A stretch of 64,000 nucleotides of DNA from Lumbricus terrestris (lineage: Eukaryota > Annelida > Clitellata > Crassiclitellata > Lumbricidae): the NCBI GenBank assembly GCA_949752735.1, contig OX457052.1:18420649-18484648 (forward strand). Reading direction: 5' to 3'. The translations under genes were made by a program, and so were the position numbers. Under the pieces are notes generated by a model, which saw nothing but the letters and a program-made list of their open reading frames with translations, searched no databases and had not been told where the DNA came from. Positions 12,622-22,381 of the stretch are shown here, piece after piece. Each line of letters begins with the position of its first letter. Positions within the stretch are counted from its first letter, which is position 1.

Positions 12622-13799
12622 TTTCTCCCTCTTCCATGCCTTAAAAGGCCGCAAACTCCTTAAAACGCACAAACAACAGTGTTACTCTTTGACATGACTC
12701 GGAAACTACTTTCTGCAAGAGGCACACACTGCTCAAAGCCACAACACTCATGGGCTTACGTTACAACGTCCATGGACTTAACGTACAATGTCCATGGGCT
12801 TTATGTTAAGCAATCCACTGCCAAATATTTAATAGAGTATACACTGAATAATTAAGTTCTATTTCTCGCAAGCAAGTAATTTTACCAATTTCATAAACCT
12901 ACTTTTTCTGTTGTATCGACCTATAACTGCATTTGATTCCCAACAGGAAACATTTTCAAAAGCAATTGTTTAGCTCTTATAAAAAGCCAGGTGTGCAGCA
13001 CTTTTATCAGGTATTAAAAGCTGACATAGTACATGTCTGGGAACATAATGCATCCACTGGTGGAAAGTACTGCCCTCTATTCTTGTGGCCAACAATGCTG
13101 CAGGTGCATCATTGGGTTAAACATTGGGTTAAAAAAACAGAGACCTTCAAACACGTGTATCAGGCTTCTGGAGACTTGCTAAAAGACATGGAAAAAAGGT
13201 TATGAAAAAGTCTGCTCAATTCACACAATAGTATAAATAACATCACTTTGTCACTGTCATTCACACAAATCAACCCTTGAAGGGCCACTTAACTCAGCTT
13301 AAATTCACCGTTAACACATTCAAAATAATGGAGTAGGCCTAATTTATAAATTATCTACTACCAAAGATTCAATTCATAAACCCATCCTTACTGTCAAAAA
13401 CCTAATTCGATACGGAGTAGTTAATATTAATAGGACAGACTGAAGAGTAGTTAATAACGCATAAGCGAGTATACGGTGCATAATAAACCACGAGTTCATT
13501 CAACGTTATTAGTTTACATGCTGGCCATAGGCATCATCATCAGTTGATCAAACGGTAGCACTGAGCGTGACAGATAGCAACACGCTCAGATCTTGTTCTT
13601 ATTAATTTTTTCAATAGCCTCCTCGAATTTAGGATTCGTTCTAGCACGAATTCTTGCCATAAACATGGTCCATGTATACTTCATCGGCACAAGTCAAATG
13701 CTTCAGGCATATTACTATCAGTGGAAGCTATAAACCTGCATTCTTAATGACTGCTGTAAATACCTTATATTTTTATAACTGGGTTACGATTACCAGGTA
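12622..13799. other. Upstream flank of the SOCS-box gene, no further gene seen
   Basis: Probable promoter side of the minus-strand gene. A short degenerate duplication of the phrase GTCCATGG...CTTAACGT lies at about 12740-12800. The 90-codon open frame at 12933-13205 has no recognisable domain. No promoter element can be assigned with confidence. Confidence 0.4.
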
Positions 13800-13952
13800 C
13801 CTAAGTAGTTTAATCTACCTACCTATACCTACCCACAATCCTACATACATACCTACTGCCTGCCTGCCTGCCTACCTACCCACCCACCCATCCATCCATC
13901 CATCCATCCACTATCTATCTACCTATCTATGTATACCTACCTACCTACTTAC

Positions 13953-13993
<41 letters not shown>

Positions 13994-14117
13994 AATCTAT
14001 CTATCTATCATCTGTCTGTCTGTCTGTATATATCTATCTATCCATCCATCTATCTATGCATCCATCTATCTACCTACCTACCTACCTATCATCTATCCAT
14101 CTAGTCTGTCTATCTAT
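13800..14117. repeat. Compound tetranucleotide microsatellite (CTAC/CTAT/CATC/CTGT)
   Basis: A long run of CTAC, CCAT, CTAT and CTGT units. It directly abuts the minus-strand SINE tail at 14118, so it is the expanded 3' tail of that SINE. Open frames rich in Tyr, Leu, Ser and Ile here are artefacts of the repeat. Confidence 0.85.
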
Positions 14118-14335
14118 CTGAGGAATTTTATAGTGCCCATTCAAGATGACTATTCAGAGGCACTCCCAACTCAGGCACGGCTGAAGAAGAAAGTCTAGAG
14201 TTGTTGTTAAAAAGATTTTAAACAAGTCCCACGGAAGGGTGCACATGCAGGCCAAATGGAACACCTGGTATTCCATTGGGTCACGTTATCTGATTGGTCC
14301 GAGCATCTGCCAACTCCTCGGAACACCATTTTAAA
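14118..14335 (-). mobile_element. SINE (second family) with expanded tail
   Basis: Minus-strand copy with a tail-proximal segment (GAATTTTATAGTGCCCATTCAAGATG, a variant of the common tail) and a body sharing CATTGGGTCA, CTGATTGG and GAGCATCTGCCA with 10410-10470. It includes a segment (about 14200-14260) that the other copy lacks. Confidence 0.55.
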
Positions 14336-14659
14336 GTAATATTGAAACTCATTGACATCGTCTCACCTTGTAAGAAACTTGAGTAAGTAATTTACTCATA
14401 ACAGTTCACCATCAATGCTGTCATTTCATAGGAAGTGGTGCTTAATAAATCTGAAATAATAATAATAATTATAATAATAATAATAATAAGTTTATGCAAA
14501 ATAATAATATTGTAATAGTAATATGTCTGCATTGCAGCAAGGTAGACAATGATTGTGTTTTGCATAGGAAATTTGCAGTTGTCTGTGTTTATTCATGCCA
14601 CTATTGTCTATCTTTATGGTGAATAGAAGGAGAGATAGACAATGAGAGAGTAAACTTTC

Positions 14660-14815
14660 GCCAGATGAGAGACAGACAGACAGACAGACAGGCAGGCAGA
14701 CAAAGACTGACACACGAAGAGACAAAGAGATGAGAGACAGAGAGACGGACAGACAGAGACGGACAGACTGACTGAAAGACAGAGACAGACAGACAGGGAG
14801 AAGGGAGAGAGAGAA
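14660..14815. repeat. GACA/GAGA purine-rich microsatellite
   Basis: Tandem GACA with interspersed GAGA and GGCA units. The opposite strand reads as CTGT/CTCT and gives spurious Cys-Leu-Ser-Val open frames. Confidence 0.8.
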
Positions 14816-15069
14816 GTAAAGATACATCCCAAAGCATAAACATAAGGGACAGAACCAGGCTGTTATGAAGATATTTTTGGCCTCATCCCAACATTACATT
14901 ATCAGCAATGCATTAAAAAAAACCTATCATCATCATAATCATCAAAAAAGCACTTGTACAGTCAATACAGCTCTATAGCATCCTCTACACAGTCATAATA
15001 AAATTATGACATACAAAATGCCAGAGTCGAAAACCAGGTTAACACCAGATCAAGCCACATCATCCACAT

Positions 15070-15510
15070 CATTATTATGGAAGGTCATTTTGCCACATCA
15101 CCTACATCATTCCCCCATTACAGAAGGTCACCTTGCCACATCACCCACCCACTCCACCCCATCACTGAAGGTCACCTCACCTCAACATCCATCCCTCACC
15201 CCATTACAGAAGGTCACCCTGCCACACCATCCACCCCACCCCATTACAGGTCACCTCACCACACCATCCACCCCACCCCATTACAGAAGGTCACCTCACC
15301 ACACCATCCACCCCACCGCATTACAGAAGGTCGCGTCACCACACCTTCCAGCCCACCCTAATACAGAAGGTCACCTTGCCACGCCATCCTCACCCCATTA
15401 CAGAAGGTCACCTCACCTCACCACACAATCCAACCCACCCCATTACAGAAGGTCACCTCACCACACCATGCACCCCACCGCATTACAGAAGGTCACCTTA
15501 CAGGACATGA
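15070..15510. repeat. 41-bp minisatellite (ATTACAGAAGGTCACCTCAC unit)
   Basis: About eleven imperfect copies of a unit of roughly 41 bp that begins CATTACAGAAGGTCACCT, with shortened units and substitutions. Open frames through it are Pro-His-Thr-rich and shift between units, so they are not believable genes. Confidence 0.85.
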
Positions 15511-15959
15511 CATCATCACCCACCACGGTTCTTTGATTGATATTTCATCCTTCATTTCCATCTTCCCATCACAACAGCCAAAGTCGAAATTGGAGAATCT
15601 TGTCGACTGCTATAATATTGGAAAAAGTCTGCCACCACCGCCGCCGTCAGCCATGCCAAGTCTTGCTAATCAAGCGGAAGGTCCACTCAGCGATGACAGA
15701 GGGCCTTGTCATCACAGCCACCCCTGCACCAGATCAATTGAATCAAGTGGCAGCTCATGCATTAAACATTGTTGCATACAGACACGACCAAGGCACACAA
15801 CAATGCCCGACGCCGCCACCGGTAATCATTACTTAGAGGAGTTTTCGCCAAATGAAGGGGGAAAAACAGGAACCTATAATTCGATGATTTTCAACCTTAG
15901 AATTCTATGATGAATTAAATCAAAGCAATCGGTAGAGTAATTCAGCAATCAACACGCGG

Positions 15960-16450
15960 GTTCATTCATTCAGCCAGTCAGTAGGTCAGTCAGTCAATTG
16001 GTCAGCAAGCCAGTCAGTCAGCTACATTCAGTCCAAACAATTAATCACAATACTCAGTCATTAGGTAAGCCAGTCAATTTGCCAGCAGGTCAGTCAGTCA
16101 GTAACAATAAGTTCAAACAATCAATCACAACAATCAGTCAGTAGGTCAGCCAGTCAATTGGTCAGTTGACGTCAGTCAGCTACAATCGGTTCTAACAATC
16201 AACCACAACAATCAGCAAGTAGGTCAGCCAGTCAGCTAACCAGCAAGCCAGTCAATTACCCAGCAAACCAGTCAGTCAGTAGGTCAGCCAGTCAATTAGC
16301 CAGCAAGCCAGTCAGTCAGTCAATTAGCCAGCAAACCAGTCAGTCAGTAGGTCAGCCAGTCAATTAGCCAGCAAACCAGTCAGTTGGTCAGCCAGTCAGT
16401 TAGCCAGCAAACCAGTCAGTCCTAACAATCAATCACAACACTCAGTCAGT
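15960..16450. repeat. Degenerate CAGTCAGT-rich tandem repeat
   Basis: Nested repetition of CAGTCAGTCAGTAGGTCAGC and CAATTAGCCAGCAAACCAGT phrases, with at least ten related copies in 490 bp. The array mixes a 4-bp basic period with longer units. No coding potential. Confidence 0.8.
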
Positions 16451-17240
16451 CAGACATATTAAATCAATAGACCACGAAGCATATGAATTTTCGCATGAAA
16501 GAGTGAGCAACAACACCAGTCCGCACTCTTGATCATCATTTCCACATTAGTCATGGTAGCGCGACTCAGCGTTTGATCAAAAACGACGGATAGCCATTAT
16601 CTCGATTAGCCATTGATCAGAGAATTTTATTAGATGCCGGGAGAAAAGCATGCACTGCTGCAGCAGCTGCTGGTGAATTATTAATAAAGACAAGAAGTTC
16701 TTCCACTAAGGGCCACGACCATATTATGGTCGGCAAATCATCACGGTGGCGATGAAAACATCGGTGAACAGATGGCGCCAGATTCAATTTCCTGTCACAT
16801 CACGGGTCTTTCGATTTCTTACGATGACGTGAGAGACATGCTGGGAGTAGTTCGGCAGACAAATCGGATGATGGTCTCAACGAAAATAATAATAAAGAGA
16901 ATATGGACAAACAGACTCATTCTCCTTTATTCCTGTTAACTTGGCCTAAACAATATTCTTTTGGATTGCCGAAATCTCTTTCAGGCCTGGTTCTTATAAA
17001 AAGTTCTCTGCACACAAGCTCCAATAATTATAGGCTACATAGCCTATAGGCCCTAGGCCTAGTGAAGAAAAAAAACCTACCGGTACATCCTAAAAATCAA
17101 TTACATGGCGCCAAATAAATTAATTAAGCTTGCTGGCCAACTGAGACACTGAATGTATAATCGACTTTCATCGTTGGAACCATAATTATATATAATAGTC
17201 TGTCACAGATCATTGGAGTCAGAAGCATTCAACCAGAAAC
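16451..17240. other. No gene or repeat recognised
   Basis: Unique-looking sequence between the tandem repeats and the nested transposons. No credible open frame, RNA gene or element terminus was found. Confidence 0.5.
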
Positions 17241-17404
17241 GACACAGACAGTGGCGGCGCTACGCCAGGGCATGGCAAATGCCCTGGTAAAAAAGCCTTT
17301 GCCCTGGCTGTTGCCCTGGTCGTTGCCCTGCCAGAAAATTTGCATTGACAGAATTTGTTCTGACATATTGTTTCTTGCTGTTCACGTCCGTCCGTTCGTC
17401 CGCT

Positions 17405-17660
17405 CTCTGGCACGGCAAAAATATTGGCATGGCAAAAATATTGGCAGTGCAAAAGTTCTGGCAGGGCAAAATTCTGGCAGGGCAACTGTTCTGGCAAGGA
17501 AAGTTCTGGCAGGGAAAAATTCTGGTAGGGCAAAAATTGTTGTAGGTCAAAATTTTGGCAAAAGTTCTGATAGAGAAAAATTCAGGCAGAGAAAAATTTC
17601 TGGCAAGGCAAAATTTTGGCGTGACAAAAGTTATGGCAGCCTTGGCAGGCAGATGTTCTA
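17405..17660. repeat. 17-bp degenerate minisatellite inside the outer hAT-type element
   Basis: About fifteen imperfect units of the type GGCAAAAATTCTGGCAG, varying in length by 1-3 bp. The repeats lie subterminally in the element, where hAT elements often carry transposase-binding repeats. That role is inferred from position only. Confidence 0.75.
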
Positions 17661-18721
17661 ATAGGCCTAGGGCAAAAAATCTGTGGCTGTTTATCCACAT
17701 TAGGCCTACCGTTTATAACTACACGTAGCAGCAATAGCCCAACTGTCGCTTTATCGTTTTTTAAATGAAGCGTAAGCATTTGCGTAAGCAATAATTGACC
17801 TAGCCTAGGCCTAGGCTATATGCCTAACTCAGTTACTTTGCTTGCTGAACTTTTTGCTTTCGAAATGCTACTCGAAAGAAAATTTTCAATGCATCACTAA
17901 GTCACTGAGATTTGTCTTTAAGATTTATAAGATTTGCTTTCCAAAATGTCAAAAAGTCCTCGGTTTTATTACTTCGCCCATCTGATTCTCTGACCAGCCA
18001 ACTCTAATAGTGTAGGCTGGGTGGCTTACAGTGTTGCCACTGAGGTTTCAAAAATTAACCCAGATTTCGTTACGAAAAACCCAGAAAATTCCGCACTATT
18101 TATATCAGCGATTTTTGACCCCTTTATTCAAATTATGTTCGATTTAAGATATTTTGGAAGAGAGTTAATGTTTCGTGAAATGAGTCGTGGAAATTTGTTT
18201 CTAGCACAACTAGTTTACATTGAATTTCACTATAAATACAATGTATATTGCTCAGTGCACAGAATATTCATGCGTTGTAATTAAAAATGGTCAAGTAATT
18301 AAAAATTTAAAATAAAACCAGATTTGGTCTCAAAACCAACCAGAAACCCAGACGAAGGCAAAAAACCCAGATAAAGTGGAAAAAACAACTGTGACATCAA
18401 TGGTGATTTATGGCGAGCACGGTAGCGCCAAATTATAGGCCTACATGTAGGCCTATACGTTAGGGTGCATCAAACGCCCCAAAGTTATCAAAATGCATTG
18501 TCCCTAGGCTTAAAATGTTCCTTTTATCTCCAATATATCCCTGATCCAAAAGCATAAAAATAAAAAATTGTTTAGGTATCCCACCTCCATTTTTTAAAAT
18601 GTACATAATTATCATTCGACATACATTACTTATTGAATTTGTCGGATTGTATGGCGATTTAACAGGACTTGTTTTAGGCTTGAAAGAAATATATCATAGT
18701 TACTATATGTTTTATGTTTTC

Positions 18722-18798
18722 ATTCATTCAATCATTCATTCATTCATTCATAGCATTTATATAGCGCCCTTCAAGAAACTACTCAGAGGCGCTCCCAA
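18722..18798 (-). mobile_element. Truncated SINE tail inside the inner hAT-type element
   Basis: Minus-strand fragment ending in ATTC repeats, with the conserved tail AGCGCCCTTCAAGAAACTAC and AGAGGCGCTCCC. The tRNA head is absent. It abuts the first recognisable codons of the transposase-like pseudogene, so it is younger than that gene. Confidence 0.7.
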
Positions 18799-19946
18799 AT
18801 GCCATTGCTGTCAAATAAGAATATTAAGGCGGAGCGCCTTGCAATTGTTGGGAATGCAAAAGAGCTGAAGTTCCTCGGTGTGCCATCTTATGCAATCGGA
18901 TCACAGAGAAAAACGGGGGACATCATTGCTGATCTGACCAGTGATCTTCTGCGCTCATGGCAATGTAGTGACTCCATTGTCAACATGGAATTTGACACCA
19001 CCGGATCAACTACAGGACACGTTGCTGCTGCTTGTGTTACAATTCAGATGCGGTTAGGTCGAGCTCTTCACTGATCAGGATGTCGACATCACGTTGGTGA
19101 AGTAATTCTTACACACGTGTTTGAAGATCTTCAAATTGAGATTTCAAAATCACCCGAGGTGGTATTATTCGCAAGACTTCGTAAGAACTTCCAGTTCCTC
19201 AAGACACATCGGTCAGCAACAGAAAGACTATCACGCTTTGATGATAATGTATTCAGTGAGAATGCGAAACCATTCATTGACATTTGCAGAGAACAATTTC
19301 GACAGATTTATAGTTCACAGTTGTCCTTTCATAGAGATGACTTTAAGTGGTGGATGACTTGTAATTCGGTGACTGATGCACCATGGAAAGACTTGACGCT
19401 ATACAAATCATTCTTGAAATATGACTTGCTGAATGCACAGGTCTCCGCGAGTGCTGTTTGTGCCTTCAAACGACATTTATGGTATTTAACGGCAGAAATG
19501 GTGCCACTTGCACTGTTTAGTAATAATGTTCCAGACACTGAACGACGTGCCCTTGCTAATCCCCTGCTTTCAGTTAAGCCAAAAGAACGCTTGCAATTGC
19601 AGCAGAACAGATTTGGATCGGGCTTTGGGAAACCTAAATTTCCAGGTGTAATAACAGCTACAACAACTCTTGCCGATCTTGCAGGGACTGACTCGTGGTA
19701 TATGTTTGAAATACTACAAGTTGACACTCAGTTCCTCAACGAAGCCGCAATGACTATCAAACTGCTATGAGAAACATTGAAGTACTCAACGCAATCAATG
19801 ACTGTGCTGAGAGAGGAGTGAAGCTCAGCTCGGATTTTCTGTCAGCATCAAAGACTGAACAGCATTATCAAGATGTGCTTCAAGTTGTGGAACAAGACCG
19901 GCAGAGACAATCCAATCCGCGCAAACGCAAGCCAACTTCCGAATGA
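18799..19946 (+). pseudogene. Divergent hAT-like transposase, broken
   Basis: One frame runs from 18799 to about 19750 but is interrupted by TGA at 19072-19074, where the flanking residues (LGRALH before, CRHHVGEVIL after) read as continuous. A second break near 19750 moves the reading by one frame, after which it continues to TGA at 19944-19946 and ends in a basic tail (PRKRKPTSE). Visible motifs are an acidic FDTTGSTTG, where hAT transposases have an Asp followed by a small-residue/Asn pattern, then a CRHH motif about 25 residues later, comparable to the C-x2-H signature. The C-terminal half has conserved-looking Trp-rich segments (FKWWMTC, HLWYLTAEMVPLALF, ADLAGTDSWYMFEIL). From memory, similar unnamed proteins occur in cnidarians and arthropods; that is not proof. 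The N-terminus is missing beyond the inserted SINE. The hAT assignment rests on the 8-bp duplication, TIR and motif order. Confidence 0.6.
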
Positions 19947-20441
19947 CAATATCCACTTGACATGTGTCATGTAATAGCATCGCAACATAAATGTTTTCAC
20001 AATAGTAATAATAAATATGTTCACTTCTAAGAATCTTTGCAATACTTTGCAATACTTTTGAAGATGGCTCTTGGCTAATACAGCACAGATAATGTTAAGA
20101 ACTATTGGACCTATCTTTAAAGTCTTGTTGCAGCATAATAATGCATAATCTGTTCAGTGTGTTCGCAATTGTAAAACTTCAGTTGCTGGGTGGGATACCT
20201 AGAATATGTCAGAAAATTCTTAAATTTTGGGAAACACACTTTTTTAGTAATAGGAAAAGAAGTGAATTAGGGACAAAAACTTTTGAAAGTTTTTTAACAA
20301 TTATGGGGCGTTTGATGCACCCTACTATACGTAAGCCCGTACTACCGAGCACGCGACTCGACCTCTGCCCTGGTTACTTGCATGACTGCCCTGGCTATGC
20401 CCTGGCTACAAAAAGTGTCTGGCGCCGCCACTGGACACAGA

Positions 20442-21187
20442 CAATAATTCTGTGGCCAGAAGCAGTGCTTAATAATTATGGTCTCCACGAGATGGTTACG
20501 CGTTCACCGAAAACGACTGGTAAAGGGGAAGATCACGGTCTCCTCATCGGGGAAGAAATGAGAAAGTCCATGCTTCTTCTTCCATGGGGGTGGTGGTTCT
20601 GGAGGACATTCATTCATCCATCGTTATCTCCCACAAGGGTCGGATCCATTTTCCACCTGCCTAGCCGTTATTGGAACCCGGCGGTTCCCCATTGAAATCG
20701 GATTACGTGCGGAACATCAAATGCCACGCTCCGTGTGCACGTGCTGTGGGATGGTCTGGAAAAGCATCGATTAGTCTCCACCACCTCCACCACCATGGTC
20801 TCTTTCCCCCACCGCCACCGCGGTCTCTTTCCCCACCGCCTCCACCATGGTCTCTTCCACGTTGACCCTGATCGCAAATGGCTGAAATTAAGCATCTGGA
20901 CGCCCATAAGTGACAAGGAGAAAGAACAGTGAACAGTGAACATGACTTAACTCGGTTTTGTCGTTTGTCGCTGGCATTCAGCGTAAATGTTTTTCATCAA
21001 GACAGCTCAAGTAAACCGGTGAGCAAGGAAGTTGGTCTGTCTGTCTGTCTGTCTGAATGTTTGACTGGTTGTAAGCAGTTAAATACACCAGAATGCAGAA
21101 TGCCAGGATCAGTTGATGAGCTTATCTATTATGGTATAGTAATATATGAATATATATATATATCATATAAATATGTATTTATGTGTA
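20442..21187. other. No gene recognised; short CCACC-rich tract
   Basis: Contains a CCACC/CCGCC-rich tract at about 20775-20865 and short CTGT repeats at 21035-21055. Open frames across it are compositional. Confidence 0.5.
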
Positions 21188-22224
21188 TGTCACCGTCCAT
21201 CGAAATCTAGGGTTTTAAATCTAGCTTTAATAGGGAACTTTATGCTCAGAGGCCATTGGGTGATCAATATTAGAATGAACTAGGACCTAAAACAAATGTA
21301 GCTGAGATTCGTTTAAAGATTATATTATAATAAAACAATATCAAACAGTAAAATACAATCAATAATCCTATCTACTTATTGTGGCGTATTATCTAATAAT
21401 ATTATAGCTTGTTTCTTATCTTCCACGTTGGACTTTTCCAGCGTAGATGTAGAAGTTCTTCAGTTCGTATGGATTGGAATGAAGGTTTGAAGAGGAAGGA
21501 AGGTCACCTTCTTCTTGCTTGCCGTCGTTTCCAATTCTCTTCCGTAGCTGCGTAGACGGAGAATGCTGTAGCTGGCACAGCACTCTGTAGTTTCGTCCAC
21601 CTCGTTGTTTCTCCACAAGCAACGGTAGCTTCTCGTCGCTTGCTCGTCTTGTTGTAGTTTCGCCCCTTTCTTCTGCCGTCGAACTCCAATCGCAATTGTA
21701 GTTCCGAATTCGATCTTCTCCGATGTCGATCGCAGTGCACTCGCAAGTGTCTCACCAAACTTCGCAAAGTTTCCGTACGACAAGCCCTGGTATCTCTATT
21801 CCCAAGGACTTATAGTCTCACCAGTGGGACAGGCCGACAACGTGTCGCCTTCCACACCCAATTCACCGTCAGATCTTCTGAATTACCGACAAGGAACGCC
21901 ACAATCGTCAATGGCCGCCCTTGCTCAGAAATCTACGTCTTCTTCCTTCGCCATCTTTTCGCTGTCTAACTTTTCGTCTGCCGTTGTTGCCGTCTGCTCA
22001 AGTTTGACGCTGCTTTCTGCCCTTCGTTGTGTTTCGATAATTGATGTAGCGCGTATTCAAGAATTGTTATAGCGCTATTATTATTATCTAACTTAATGCC
22101 ACAAGTAATATTAATTATAATCTACAATACGCCACATATTGTCTAGCTTAATTCTTACCTATTTAATACTTATACAATGCATCATTTAATAGGTTTGTTT
22201 GATAAGAAGCATTCTACCGCTACA
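21188..22224 (-). repeat. 3' LTR of the Gmr1-type element
   Basis: Right-to-left it begins TGTAGCGGTAGAATGC and ends GGACGGTGACA. It matches 27685-28721 over the full 1037 bp by eye. The open frames within it occur identically in both LTRs and have no recognisable product. Confidence 0.95.
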
Positions 22225-22240
22225 AATGCCCCTCCTTCAA
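22225..22240 (-). promoter_or_regulatory. Polypurine tract next to the 3' LTR
   Basis: On the element strand GAAGGAGGGGCATT lies directly before the TG of the 3' LTR, where the plus-strand primer is expected. The trailing CATT makes it imperfect. Confidence 0.6.
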
Positions 22241-22381
22241 AAGACTGTTTACAGGCTTTAACAAACTAACCTACTTAACAAACTAACCTAGTAAACTAAT
22301 TCACTTACTATACACGACATGACAATTAATACACTTTACTCACTGGCTTACACTTCTTCATTTACTTTATCTCAACTTATA

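Larger units (their letters stand above)
18461..20324 (+). mobile_element. Inner hAT-type element carrying a transposase-like pseudogene
   Basis: The ends share a perfect 21-bp TIR starting TAGGGTGCATCAAACGCCCC. The 8-bp duplication CTATACGT flanks it exactly (18453-18460 and 20325-20332). It carries a degraded gene (18799-19946) whose sequence has hAT-like features. A truncated SINE tail at 18722-18798 interrupts the 5' part of the element, so the N-terminal coding region is lost or displaced. The nesting shows it inserted after the outer element was in place. Confidence 0.87.
17249..20433. mobile_element. Outer hAT-type element, split by a second element
   Basis: The ends form the 12-bp perfect TIR CAGTGGCGGCGC. 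The 8-bp duplication GACACAGA lies outside both (17241-17248 and 20434-20441). Subterminal DNA at both ends is rich in GCCCTGG motifs. About 1.9 kb of the 3.2 kb belongs to the inserted element at 18461-20324, leaving about 1.3 kb of its own sequence and no transposase gene, so the outer element is non-autonomous. A region near 18031-18400 with AAACCCAGA motifs resembles the 8803 MITE family but has no clear boundaries. Confidence 0.85.

Noticed and set aside
18031..18400. A third nested MITE related to 8803-9205
   Set aside because: CAGTGTTGCCACTG and AAACCCAG motifs recur, but the right end and a target duplication are not convincing.
21416..22072. Open frames inside the LTRs (also at 27913-28569)
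   Set aside because: They occur identically in both LTRs and have no recognisable domain; LTRs normally carry no genes in this group.
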